From an uncultured Brevibacillus sp. (GTDB taxonomy: Bacteria; Bacillota; Bacilli; Brevibacillales; Brevibacillaceae): DNA of 39,388 nucleotides. The position numbers were made by a program, and so were the translations under genes. The notes beneath the pieces are model-generated. The model had not been told where the DNA came from and searched no databases. It was given only the letters and a program-made list of their open reading frames with translations. This document shows positions 16,715 through 25,149 of the stretch, one piece after another. The stretch covers positions 1 through 39,388 of the forward strand of contig CAMIVR010000038.1 of assembly GCA_946402065.1 (NCBI GenBank), written 5' to 3'. How positions within the stretch are numbered: position 1 is the first letter of the stretch; each line of letters starts with the position of its first letter.

Positions 16715-18523
16715 TCATGGCTTGATCCAGCCCTCCGTACCATTGAAAATAACTTGATACCAGCCCTTCGCCGCTTTCTGGATGGGAATCGTATCGCCTG
16801 CCGCTAGTTGGCCAATCACTGCGGAGCTGCCATCAGGAGCGGCATAGACATCGGTCACGTTTTTTAGCACAAGCTCTTTTGGAGTCGCCGAAGGGGGTGA
16901 CAATTGAGCGGAATCGTCAGTACCAGTTGCTTCGGCACTGCTCGGGTTTGCGCTGTCAGTATTTGAACCATCGGAATGCGCCTCGTCAGTCTGTACACCA
17001 TCAGTGTTCGCCCCTTCCAGCTCTGTCCCGTCAGGTTTGTCGGAATCACTGTCTGCTGGCTTTTCTTTATACGACAACTTTCCGTCGGCGAATGTATAGC
17101 TGGCGATTTGGTTTTCTCCTTCACTAAGCGGATTAACGATACTGAATAGCCCAGGCTTGTCGATGGCGAATCCGTCTGCTTCGATGTGAAAGAGCTCATT
17201 CAATTCTGTTCGGCCGATTTCCATGGCGAAGTAGGTTGACTTGCGGTTTTCAGAACGAGCTTCCACCAGCAAAACAGGTCGTCCCTGCTCGGTTATCTCA
17301 TCCGTGATGGAGATGCTTTTTACTTTCAGCTTCGGATCAATCGCCCCGGAGAGAAACCGCAGCGAACCGTTCTCCTGCTTTTCCGCATAATGCAGTTGAT
17401 TGTCCTCATCCACTGCTGCCACATAGAGTTGCAAGCCCCATTTGTTTTCGCCGTGTATGGCCGAGCGGAATCGCTTGTCGGGAAAGTGCTTCTGCAACAG
17501 CTGCAGCGGATCGTGCTTTTGCCAGCTCTCTTCTGCCGCAGCAATGTCATCCGCGGTATTTTTGTAGCGGTTCAGCGATTGCAGGAGCTGGATGGCCTTT
17601 TCATAGTCATTCCGGTTCAGATATGTACGGGCCCGTTGAAACAGGCTGTCAATCGTGTCGTCGATCAGCTTGATGACGTCAGAGCGAGTCGGCAGCAGGT
17701 CTTTCAGCTGCTCGTATGCTTTCGCAGCGCTGATAAATGCGTCAATATCGTCGCTTTTGCTCGCCTTTGCCAGCACTTTTTTACCGTATTGCTCAATCAA
17801 AGGCGGAAGCCAGTCTGCCTTAAGCCCGATTTGCCTATACGTGTTCAAGCTGCCCAACGCGAGCGATAGTACTTCGGAAAAATTGCGATTGTCGGCAATG
17901 TCGGCAAATTTTGCCCGGTCGTACTTTTTAAACAAATCGTTCAATTCATCCTGCTTGTTCCCCGCAAAGTATTCATCAGGGATGTCGAGCAGCGCACGCA
18001 CAAACGATTCGTCACGATAATTCTGCGCTTTCAGATTCGCTTCTGCCATGGCCGTCAACCGTTGCTTCTCCCGGGTAAACGAAGCGGCCAGCTTTTGTTC
18101 GACCTGGTAACGGGCGCTCGTCTCCTGAAAAAAGGCCGCCTGCTGCGGGCTTTGACTCGCATACTGCTGCTTGGCTGCCTGATAGTTTTTATACGTTTCC
18201 AGCAGTGACGGGAAGTCTGTTTGCTCACTGGCTGCTGTCGCCTGGTCTGCGAGTCTCTCCAGCGTTGCGCGAATGTCGCTGAGCGACGCCAATGCGGCAG
18301 TCACTGCCGGGTCTCCATAGGTGATGACAGCGTAGCGGTTCGCCTTGGCGAAAGACGCTTCCGCAAGCGGCCAGTTCCCTTGCTCGTAATACGCCTGCGC
18401 TTCTCTCGTATAAACCACTTGACGCAGACTGAAACCGAGCTTGAGGACGACGCCGCACAAAGCGAGGACGCAGAGCAAAAGCAGCAGGTTTCGTGTCAAC
18501 AGGGTTCTTTTATACAAGCTCAT
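16715..18523 (-). CDS. Membrane-anchored extracytoplasmic protein with helical repeats and C-terminal SH3b domain
   Basis: A 602-residue protein with one N-terminal membrane helix (about 11-31). A long helical, TPR-like region follows to about 330, including KANRYAVITYGDP and YEKAIQLLQSLNRYKN. A strand-rich domain comes next (about 345-465), then an acidic Ser/Asp/Thr linker (470-530). The C-terminal SH3b domain (about 535-602) ends with GWYQVIFNGTEGWIKP and probably binds the cell wall. It is the last gene of the leftward operon, and its start overlaps the upstream stop (ATGA). Its layout suggests that it anchors the tubulin/vWA machine to peptidoglycan. No named family is recognised for the middle. 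Confidence 0.75.
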   Translation of the reverse strand: MSLYKRTLLTRNLLLLLCVLALCGVVLKLGFSLRQVVYTREAQAYYEQGNWPLAEASFAKANRYAVITYGDPAVTAALASLSDIRATLERLADQATAASEQTDFPSLLETYKNYQAAKQQYASQSPQQAAFFQETSARYQVEQKLAASFTREKQRLTAMAEANLKAQNYRDESFVRALLDIPDEYFAGNKQDELNDLFKKYDRAKFADIADNRNFSEVLSLALGSLNTYRQIGLKADWLPPLIEQYGKKVLAKASKSDDIDAFISAAKAYEQLKDLLPTRSDVIKLIDDTIDSLFQRARTYLNRNDYEKAIQLLQSLNRYKNTADDIAAAEESWQKHDPLQLLQKHFPDKRFRSAIHGENKWGLQLYVAAVDEDNQLHYAEKQENGSLRFLSGAIDPKLKVKSISITDEITEQGRPVLLVEARSENRKSTYFAMEIGRTELNELFHIEADGFAIDKPGLFSIVNPLSEGENQIASYTFADGKLSYKEKPADSDSDKPDGTELEGANTDGVQTDEAHSDGSNTDSANPSSAEATGTDDSAQLSPPSATPKELVLKNVTDVYAAPDGSSAVIGQLAAGDTIPIQKAAKGWYQVIFNGTEGWIKP

Positions 18524-19476
18524 CCGGTCGATCTCCCTTGAAAAATGCCGTTAAAATCAGGGTCAAGCGAATAGCGCACGGAAATCACTTCTTCTGTCTG
18601 GGCGTAGAGCTCGGGCCATTCCTGGCGATGCAGGCTGACCAGCTTGGCCAAGCGCAGCAGCCGTTCTTTCGGCAGGAACTCCATGTATTCCAGGATGAGC
18701 AGCTGGTATCTGGAGACGTATTGTTTCATCCGCAGCGCTGCTCCGGTGACATTTACCAAAATTTCGTGGCCGTGTTCATGGCGGCGAATGTCGTCAATAT
18801 AACGAATGACGTAATCGAGTACAGCTTTTTTGACCAGAGCTGGCTTGACCTTCGCGACCTCGCGCAAGTAAGCGACGAAATGCTTGTCGTAACGGGACGG
18901 AATCAATGACTCCAGCTCAAGCTCCATGTCGTTGCGCAGCACAAAGTGACTGAGGCAATTCAGCTTTTGCCGTATGATGCGGTCGTTGAACAGGAAAAAG
19001 CCTACTTCGCGGAGCTTTTCATAAGCGGGCAAATACAGCTTCTCTTCCATGTCGACAGCGATGGTATCGAGGTGACGCTGCAGTGCTGCCTCGATTTTGG
19101 GTCGTTCGTTGCGCAGAAGGATGTAAAATTGGGCCGCCCGCTCATACACCGCCATCCGCTTGTGCACGAACAAAAACAGGCCGAGAATTGCAAGGCTGCC
19201 GACGATCGCGACAGTCAGCTCAACCGTTGTCCGGGCGCAAATAACAGCCAGGCAAAGCAGAATGACGAGCACCAGCAGTTGGATTTGGAAGCGCCGGCGG
19301 CTCACCGTAGACGAGAGCTGCTGCAGCGGCAGGTGCGGATGCTCGCGTCCGCATACCTCACAGTATTTGTACTGCAGAATGGAGTAGCTGTCGCAATGCT
19401 TGCAGTAGGTGACCCGCTGAAAGACATACTGCGTCTTCCCCGTTTTTTTAAATTGAATGGCGAGCTTTTTGCTCAT
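18520..19476 (-). CDS. Zinc-ribbon, two-helix membrane protein of unknown function
   Basis: A 318-residue protein. The N-terminus carries a four-Cys zinc ribbon (Cys25-x2-Cys28 and Cys39-x2-Cys42). Two adjacent membrane helices follow (about 66-81 and 85-104), then about 210 cytosolic residues, mostly helical and rich in Leu, Arg and Glu. AAGGAGG lies 9 bases before the ATG. It overlaps both neighbours: its start lies inside the 57-aa gene and its stop overlaps the SH3b gene. The hairpin topology puts both ends in the cytosol, where it could dock the tubulin-like or GTPase proteins encoded across the divergent promoter. The family is unknown to me. Confidence 0.72.
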   Translation of the reverse strand: MSKKLAIQFKKTGKTQYVFQRVTYCKHCDSYSILQYKYCEVCGREHPHLPLQQLSSTVSRRRFQIQLLVLVILLCLAVICARTTVELTVAIVGSLAILGLFLFVHKRMAVYERAAQFYILLRNERPKIEAALQRHLDTIAVDMEEKLYLPAYEKLREVGFFLFNDRIIRQKLNCLSHFVLRNDMELELESLIPSRYDKHFVAYLREVAKVKPALVKKAVLDYVIRYIDDIRRHEHGHEILVNVTGAALRMKQYVSRYQLLILEYMEFLPKERLLRLAKLVSLHRQEWPELYAQTEEVISVRYSLDPDFNGIFQGRSTG

Positions 19477-19621
19477 CTGCGTCTGCCTCCTTGTTCAGCA
19501 TGGCAAGAAAAAGCCGATCCATTTCCCCCTCGGTGAGGTATTGCTGCTTCTGTCTGCGCAGCAGAAGGGATTTTCCAGCGAGAAACAAGGCGGCCACAGC
19601 TAAAAAGAAATACGTAAACAT
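19448..19621 (-). CDS. 57-aa single-helix membrane peptide, first gene of the leftward operon
   Basis: A short frame on the minus strand runs from ATG 19621 to TAA at 19448, with a GGGGAG ribosome site 9 bases upstream. It overlaps the next gene by 29 bases, typical of coupled translation. The peptide has one N-terminal membrane helix (FTYFFLAVAALFLAGKSLLL), a basic stop-transfer patch (RRQKQQ) and a charged helical tail (EGEMDRLFLAMLNKEADADEQ). It would be missed by a 60-codon cut-off. The operon position and coding-like composition support it; its function is unknown. Confidence 0.6.
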   Translation of the reverse strand: MFTYFFLAVAALFLAGKSLLLRRQKQQYLTEGEMDRLFLAMLNKEADADEQKARHSI

Positions 19622-19940
19622 ACGAAAATCTCCCCGGTTTGAGTCGTGAAAAAATGTACGAAAATTGTCGAAGGTAAATTCTTACATGTAACTTAACGCG
19701 TCTCCTCTACGTATAACAGATAAGATGTACTGGCGTAATCTGCCAGTGTCGGCAAAATGCTTGCTATATAAATGAAGACGATGACAAGATCCGACAGGTT
19801 ACGTCAATGGAGCAATTTTTAAAGAACACACCAAGAAAAATATTGTAAAATAGAAACGTCAGAAGAAAACAGTCAATAACTAAAAAAACTTGAATAATTT
19901 TACTATATTATCTGTCATTATGAAAGTCGGAGGCCTACAT
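19622..19940. promoter_or_regulatory. Divergent control region of the tubulin/vWA cluster
   Basis: This 319-base AT-rich gap separates two outward-facing operons, so it must hold both promoters. Visible elements are a 10-bp palindrome TTACATGTAA (19682-19691) and an inverted repeat ACTGGC-N7-GCCAGT (19729-19747). On the plus strand there is also a weak TAAAAT -10-like element near 19846. I see no convincing -35/-10 pair for either side, so an alternative sigma factor or an activator is possible. Confidence 0.5.
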
Positions 19941-21725
19941 ATGGTTCAAAAAATGAGACATGCCGTCGTTTCTGTTCTTGCACTTATGCTGTTTATCATT
20001 CAGGCAGTCGCCGCCACAGGTGCTTTTACCCAGACGAATGCAGACAAGCTCGATGCCGTGCTCGTCGTCGACGTGAGCAATTCGATGTCGACGAGCGACA
20101 AGCACAACCTCAGCGGGGAAGCGATGAAAATGTTTGTCGATATGACGTCCCTGACGGGCAATAAAATCGGGGTCGTCGCCTACACGGACAAGGTCGAGCG
20201 GGAAAAAGCGCTGCTGCAGGTCAATTCTGCCCAAGACAAGGCGGAAGTCAAGGCATTTATCGACAGCCTGCAAAAAGGACCGTTCACGGATATTGCCGTC
20301 GGGGTAAAGGAAGCGGTCACGATCCTCGACTCCGGACACGATCCGGCCAACTACCCGTTGATCGTTCTGCTCGCCGACGGGAACAACTTCCTGAACAAAG
20401 CGGGCACGCGCACGCAGGCGGCGTCTGACCAGGAACTGCAGGAGGCGATCAGGAAAGCCCGGGACAAGGGCTACCCGATCTACACGATCGGTCTGAATGC
20501 TGACGGTCAGCTAAACAAGACCAGCCTGCAAAACATCGCGACCCAAACAAAGGGGAAATTTTTTGAAGCGAGTACGGCCGACAAGCTGCCGCAGATTTTG
20601 AGCGAAATTTTTGCCGACCACTTGAAGCTCAAGGTCGTGCCGATTACAAACCTGACAGGGAACGGGCAGTTCCAGGACGTGACGGTCAACATCCCGAATG
20701 CCAACGTGCTGGAAGCCAATATCTCGATCATGTCCGGCAAGCAAGTAGAGCTGAAGCTGTTCGCACCGGACGGCAAGGAAGTGCCGCTCACGTCCGGCAA
20801 TGTCCACCTGACCCGCTCTACTGCCTACTCGATGCTGAAAATCGTCCAGCCGCAGGAGGGCGACTGGAAGCTGCAAGTGAAGGGCGTCGACCGGGACAAA
20901 ATCGGCATCAGCATGATTTTCAACTACGATTTGCAGCTGCAAATGGCCCTGATCGCGGCCAAAGCATACCGGCCTGGCGACGTCGTTCCGATCAAGGCGG
21001 CGCTTACGACGAACGGGCAAAGCGTCGGTCAGGATCTGCTGAAGCAGATGAAAGCAACGCTGCTCGTCAACGATATCACCGCTCAGAAGCAAACCGAACA
21101 GCCGTTAACCGTCACGGGCGATGGCTTTGCAGGCAGCTTCACCGTTCCTGATGCCCACCGCTACGAGTTGAAGCTGAAGGCAGAGGGCGCCAGCATCTAC
21201 CGCGAGACACAGCCGGTAGTGGTCGATGCTTCTTCCGGAGCGGGAGCGGGGCCGTCCAGCGGAACCGCCAAGCCTGCCGGAGCCGGGCAAGCGCAGCCGT
21301 TTCCGTGGCTGCTGGTCGCAGGCGGCGTGCTGGCGGCAGCCGTCTTGATTGCTATTATTCTGTTTGTTTTGGCGAAAGTGAAAAAAGCGAACAAAGGCTT
21401 CATCGGCCAACTGGCAATTGAAATTTGTGATGAGGATACCGGCAGCAAGACGAGCCCGCAGTATAAAAAGTTGAGTACTTTCAAAGGCAAGGTAAAGCTG
21501 CATCAGCTGCTGCAGCTCGCACCCGAGATGCAGGAGACAGACAAGGTGCTGTTTCTGCCAGGCAAAAACGATACGCTGATCATCCAGAACCGCTCTACGT
21601 GTACGATTGAAAAAGCCGGGCGGGTGCTCGATGCCAGTCAGGGCAAAGAGCTGAAGAAAAACGATCGCATCAAGATTTTCCTGCAAAGCGTAAACAAGTC
21701 CATCTACGTCGATTACATTGTTTAG
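19941..21725 (+). CDS. Exported vWA-domain protein with C-terminal membrane anchor
   Basis: A 594-residue protein. The signal peptide covers 1-27 and the vWA domain about 36-215, with a complete metal site: Asp44-x-Ser46-x-Ser48 in VVDVSNSMS, Thr in GPFTDIAVG, and Asp in VLLADGNNF. Two beta-rich domains follow (about 215-430), then a Ser/Gly/Pro linker, a membrane helix (about 454-480) and a 110-residue cytosolic domain. The start is ATG 19941, preceded by GGAGG at 7 bases; the frame extends upstream without a ribosome site. It is the first gene of the rightward operon. It would present a ligand-binding vWA outside and a cytosolic tail to the tubulin-like protein encoded next. Confidence 0.88.
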   Translation: MVQKMRHAVVSVLALMLFIIQAVAATGAFTQTNADKLDAVLVVDVSNSMSTSDKHNLSGEAMKMFVDMTSLTGNKIGVVAYTDKVEREKALLQVNSAQDKAEVKAFIDSLQKGPFTDIAVGVKEAVTILDSGHDPANYPLIVLLADGNNFLNKAGTRTQAASDQELQEAIRKARDKGYPIYTIGLNADGQLNKTSLQNIATQTKGKFFEASTADKLPQILSEIFADHLKLKVVPITNLTGNGQFQDVTVNIPNANVLEANISIMSGKQVELKLFAPDGKEVPLTSGNVHLTRSTAYSMLKIVQPQEGDWKLQVKGVDRDKIGISMIFNYDLQLQMALIAAKAYRPGDVVPIKAALTTNGQSVGQDLLKQMKATLLVNDITAQKQTEQPLTVTGDGFAGSFTVPDAHRYELKLKAEGASIYRETQPVVVDASSGAGAGPSSGTAKPAGAGQAQPFPWLLVAGGVLAAAVLIAIILFVLAKVKKANKGFIGQLAIEICDEDTGSKTSPQYKKLSTFKGKVKLHQLLQLAPEMQETDKVLFLPGKNDTLIIQNRSTCTIEKAGRVLDASQGKELKKNDRIKIFLQSVNKSIYVDYIV

Positions 21726-21738
21726 GAGTTGAGAAGTG

Positions 21739-24700
21739 ATGAAAGCACTTGTCAGAGAACATATTCAGCAATTGGACGTCTCGCTTGGCGGCGGGATTGT
21801 CAGTGAAAAAATCCGCGTCAACACGATCGACAACCCGATGCTCGTCATCGGTCTTGGCGGTACCGGAATCGATGCGCTCTTGCGCCTGAAATACCAGATC
21901 AACAGACGGTTCAAGCTGCCGGAAGACGCCTTGTCGAGAAAGAAAAAGGAAAAGCCGGACAACATCGAATTCGTCGCCTTTGAAACGAATGAACACGACC
22001 GCAACAAGCGCTACAAAGGCATCGGACTCGATCCGATCACCGAGTTTGTGCTGCTCTCCAACCCGGAGATCGGCGGCGTGCTGCAAAACCGCAGCATTCT
22101 CGAGCCGTACATCACGGACTGGCTGTCGCCTGAGCTGTCGATTACAGACGGCATCAGCGGCGCTTCCGGCGTGCGGCAGGCAGGTCGTCTGCTGCTGTTT
22201 ACGAAAATTACGCAAGTCGTGCAGACGATTGAAAAGAAAATCAAAATGCTGACCGAGGGCACCAACAAAAAGCTGATGGTGTTTATTTTGACTGGTCTGT
22301 CCGGAGGGACGGGCAGCGGCTGCTTCCTCGACATCGCCTATATCGTCCGCGGGATTCTGGAAAAGGAATTCGGCAGCGCCGGTGTCGATCGGGTCAACAC
22401 GCTCGGCTATCTGTTCACCCCGGACGTCAACCTGTCCAACCGCAGCCTGAGCAGCCACACCCGCGACTACATCAGCAAAAACGGCTACGCTGCGCTCAAA
22501 GAGCTGGACTACTGGATGAACGTCGACGAGCGGATGGAGCGGTTCAAGCAGCAGTACGGCAATGTGCTGACGGTCAATTCGCCGATGCCGCCGTTCAATC
22601 TCTGCCATCTCATCTCTGCGACCAACCTCGAGGGCAAGCCGCTGGAGAATGCGTATGACTACTGCATGAACGTGACGGCGGAGAACATCACCAACTTCAT
22701 GGCCAACGAAGAAAAGCAGTCGGGCGAAGAGTTTGCCATCCACGACTACATCAGCAACATTCGCACGAACATCAACCAGATGCCGAAAGCGTACGCGGCC
22801 AACTACCAGTACAACGTCATCGGCGCTTCCTCAGCCGTACTGCCGATCGAAGAGATGACGACCTATTTGGCCTATCGCATGTTTAAAAAGATGGAAAAGA
22901 TGTTCGCCGTCTCCCCGACGCAGGAGGATGCGGAGAAGTTCGTCCGCAAGCTCGGGATCGACATCGATACGGTCGCCCGCAAATTTGAAGAGCGCGTGCC
23001 GGAGCCGATCCCGGGCTACGAGAACAGCGAACGGCTGAGCCATCACAACGTGATCAAGCAGCAGCTCGTCAGCATTGACAACGAACTGGAGCAAGGCTAC
23101 CTGGCCAAAGCGCGGGAAGCGTACATCAAGTGCAAAAAGCAACTGCCAGGCGAGCTTGTCGTCACGTTTTCCGAAATGATCACGAAGGTCTTTTTGCACC
23201 CGGAACAAGGCCCGTTTTACGCATCCCGGCTGATCCATTCCGACAAGGGCTTCTGCCTTTTAAAAATGATTTCCAGCTACGTCGAAAGCCTGAAGGCCAA
23301 CCTCGACAGCTTTCCGCGGGAGATCGAGGGCGCGCGGGAAAACGCCGATGAGAAGCTGGGCGATGCGAGAAGCGCCTTTATCGCCAAAGAAAAGAAGAAG
23401 AACGCCTACATCGAAGCGAAAATTCACGAATACCAGCTGCATGCCGATCAGGAAAAAATCGAGCAGATGATCGAGTTCTACGAGGATCTCTACCGGCTCA
23501 TCAACGACGAGAACAACCGGATTTACTACGTCTTTACGGAAATTCTCAACGCACTTAACCAAATTTTCGACAAGAATGGCGACATCCTGATCAACGGCGA
23601 AGAAGCTTCAGACGGGCACGGCAACAAAACCTACTACTGGAACATCGTCAACGTGCCGGATATCGCCGCTGTCGTCGGCAAGCTGATGGAGGAAAAGAGT
23701 GCCGAAGCTCTGATCCGCGAATTCACCGCGCAGCTGCTCAAACGCTCGGATAAATGGGTCAGAGAGCAGGAGGTCGACATCGTCAATTCCATCTCCGACT
23801 TTTTAACCGAGGAGTTCGGCGATCTCATCACCAAATCGATGGAGGAGTTTCTCCAGATCAAATACGGCAATGACGAGACGATTGAGCGGATCGTCGAGCG
23901 CACGATCGCCAACAAGCTCGATGACGAAGCGATCCCGGTGTTTCATTTGAGCAACAGCACCGGCAACCTGCACTTCCCGTCGTGGGGCTTCGTCTCTGTC
24001 CCGGTGAAAGCGCCGGGCATTCTAAAAGGGATCAAGAACTACCAGAACACCTCGATCAGCGGTTCGCGCTTTACGGTCAAAGAGAGTGAAGTAAAAAACC
24101 GGATTTTCTGGCTGAATACGAAAAACGGCATTCCGCTGTTTGTCTACACGCCGCTGAAGGTGTACGAGGAGAGCTACGAGCGGACGATTTTGGACAAAGA
24201 GGGCATCGGCCGCCATCTCGTCCAGACCGAGAAAAACAACTGGACCTACCTGCCGTCGCCAATCCCGCAAAAATCGTGGGGAGAAACGTACACCAACGAG
24301 CGGGTCAAAGCGTACAACAACCGTGTCCGGCAGCTGTTTGCCCGTGGGCTGCAGTATGGCTGCATCGCGGAAAAAGGCGTGGACAGCCAGACGAGCAGCC
24401 GCTATGAGTGCGTGCTGACGAAGCCGTTTGAACTCAACGCGTTTCTGTCCGGATACAAGCTGTCGGCCGACCCGGCGAAGCCGAACGTCGGCGAGACGAA
24501 GCGCTGCCTGAGCGAATTGAAGGGCTTCCTGGCAAATGGCCTGGAGCGCGTCGCGGTCAGAGATATTTTCGGCAGCATCAACGAAGAAATGGCACAGGAG
24601 AACCTCATTCGCTCTCCTGAGCTGATCCGCCTGTTGACCGATGAGGTGCGCAAATACGAAAGCATCGAGAACAAGGTGAAGGAACTGGAGGGCATGCTCG

Positions 24701-25128
24701 ACAGCGTAAAAGGGGCAGAGGCGCTGCTCGACCAGTATATCGAGGTGCTGTACACCGGGACGATTTGCAAAAAAGGCGCGCTCTACGTGTACGACAAGGA
24801 TGAAGAAGAAGACGCGTGGGAGCCGTTCGTCAACCTGATGAAAGTGAATAAGCTGGTTGAATACGCCATCTTTGACAAGGTTCGCAGCCTGGAGCCGAAG
24901 CAGTTGAACGTCCTCGCACGCAAAGCGTCCAAACGCAGTGCAGAGCTGACCGCTTCCGAAGATACGTCGCAGCTGGTGGCGAAGCTCGAAGAACTGGCTG
25001 CCAGCTTCCAGAAGATCAAAAACGATCTGGAGTACGACCGCGACGACCTCGTGAACGGCGAGGAAGTGTACGATTTCTACAAGAAAGCCTGGTCGAAGCT
25101 GAACGACATGCTGCAAACCTTAAAATAA
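21739..25128 (+). CDS. Tubulin/FtsZ-superfamily protein (Tubulin_2-like), large
   Basis: A 1129-residue cytosolic protein. The N-terminal glycine motif is VIGLGGTGIDAL (36-47), and the tubulin signature loop is intact as GLSGGTGSG (186-194), which predicts GTP binding. The tubulin-type core covers about 1-400. The rest is mostly helical with coiled-coil stretches (about 545-600) and a C-terminal helical region. At three times FtsZ length it fits the Tubulin_2 / FtsZ-like families found beside vWA and GTPase genes. I give ATG 21739; a GTG one codon earlier (21736) sits nearer to AGGAG and may be used. It lies 13 bases after the vWA gene. Filament formation is inferred, not seen. Confidence 0.85.
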   Translation: MKALVREHIQQLDVSLGGGIVSEKIRVNTIDNPMLVIGLGGTGIDALLRLKYQINRRFKLPEDALSRKKKEKPDNIEFVAFETNEHDRNKRYKGIGLDPITEFVLLSNPEIGGVLQNRSILEPYITDWLSPELSITDGISGASGVRQAGRLLLFTKITQVVQTIEKKIKMLTEGTNKKLMVFILTGLSGGTGSGCFLDIAYIVRGILEKEFGSAGVDRVNTLGYLFTPDVNLSNRSLSSHTRDYISKNGYAALKELDYWMNVDERMERFKQQYGNVLTVNSPMPPFNLCHLISATNLEGKPLENAYDYCMNVTAENITNFMANEEKQSGEEFAIHDYISNIRTNINQMPKAYAANYQYNVIGASSAVLPIEEMTTYLAYRMFKKMEKMFAVSPTQEDAEKFVRKLGIDIDTVARKFEERVPEPIPGYENSERLSHHNVIKQQLVSIDNELEQGYLAKAREAYIKCKKQLPGELVVTFSEMITKVFLHPEQGPFYASRLIHSDKGFCLLKMISSYVESLKANLDSFPREIEGARENADEKLGDARSAFIAKEKKKNAYIEAKIHEYQLHADQEKIEQMIEFYEDLYRLINDENNRIYYVFTEILNALNQIFDKNGDILINGEEASDGHGNKTYYWNIVNVPDIAAVVGKLMEEKSAEALIREFTAQLLKRSDKWVREQEVDIVNSISDFLTEEFGDLITKSMEEFLQIKYGNDETIERIVERTIANKLDDEAIPVFHLSNSTGNLHFPSWGFVSVPVKAPGILKGIKNYQNTSISGSRFTVKESEVKNRIFWLNTKNGIPLFVYTPLKVYEESYERTILDKEGIGRHLVQTEKNNWTYLPSPIPQKSWGETYTNERVKAYNNRVRQLFARGLQYGCIAEKGVDSQTSSRYECVLTKPFELNAFLSGYKLSADPAKPNVGETKRCLSELKGFLANGLERVAVRDIFGSINEEMAQENLIRSPELIRLLTDEVRKYESIENKVKELEGMLDSVKGAEALLDQYIEVLYTGTICKKGALYVYDKDEEEDAWEPFVNLMKVNKLVEYAIFDKVRSLEPKQLNVLARKASKRSAELTASEDTSQLVAKLEELAASFQKIKNDLEYDRDDLVNGEEVYDFYKKAWSKLNDMLQTLK

Positions 25129-25149
25129 AGGGCTCTTTCTGGAGGAACG

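Noticed and set aside
21670..22743. Long minus-strand frame (357 codons) across the tubulin-like gene
   Set aside because: It is a shadow of the plus-strand gene caused by high GC in third positions; it has no ribosome site and no motifs.
24022..25116. Long minus-strand frame (364 codons) inside the tubulin-like gene
   Set aside because: Same cause; composition is that of antisense to a strongly biased gene.
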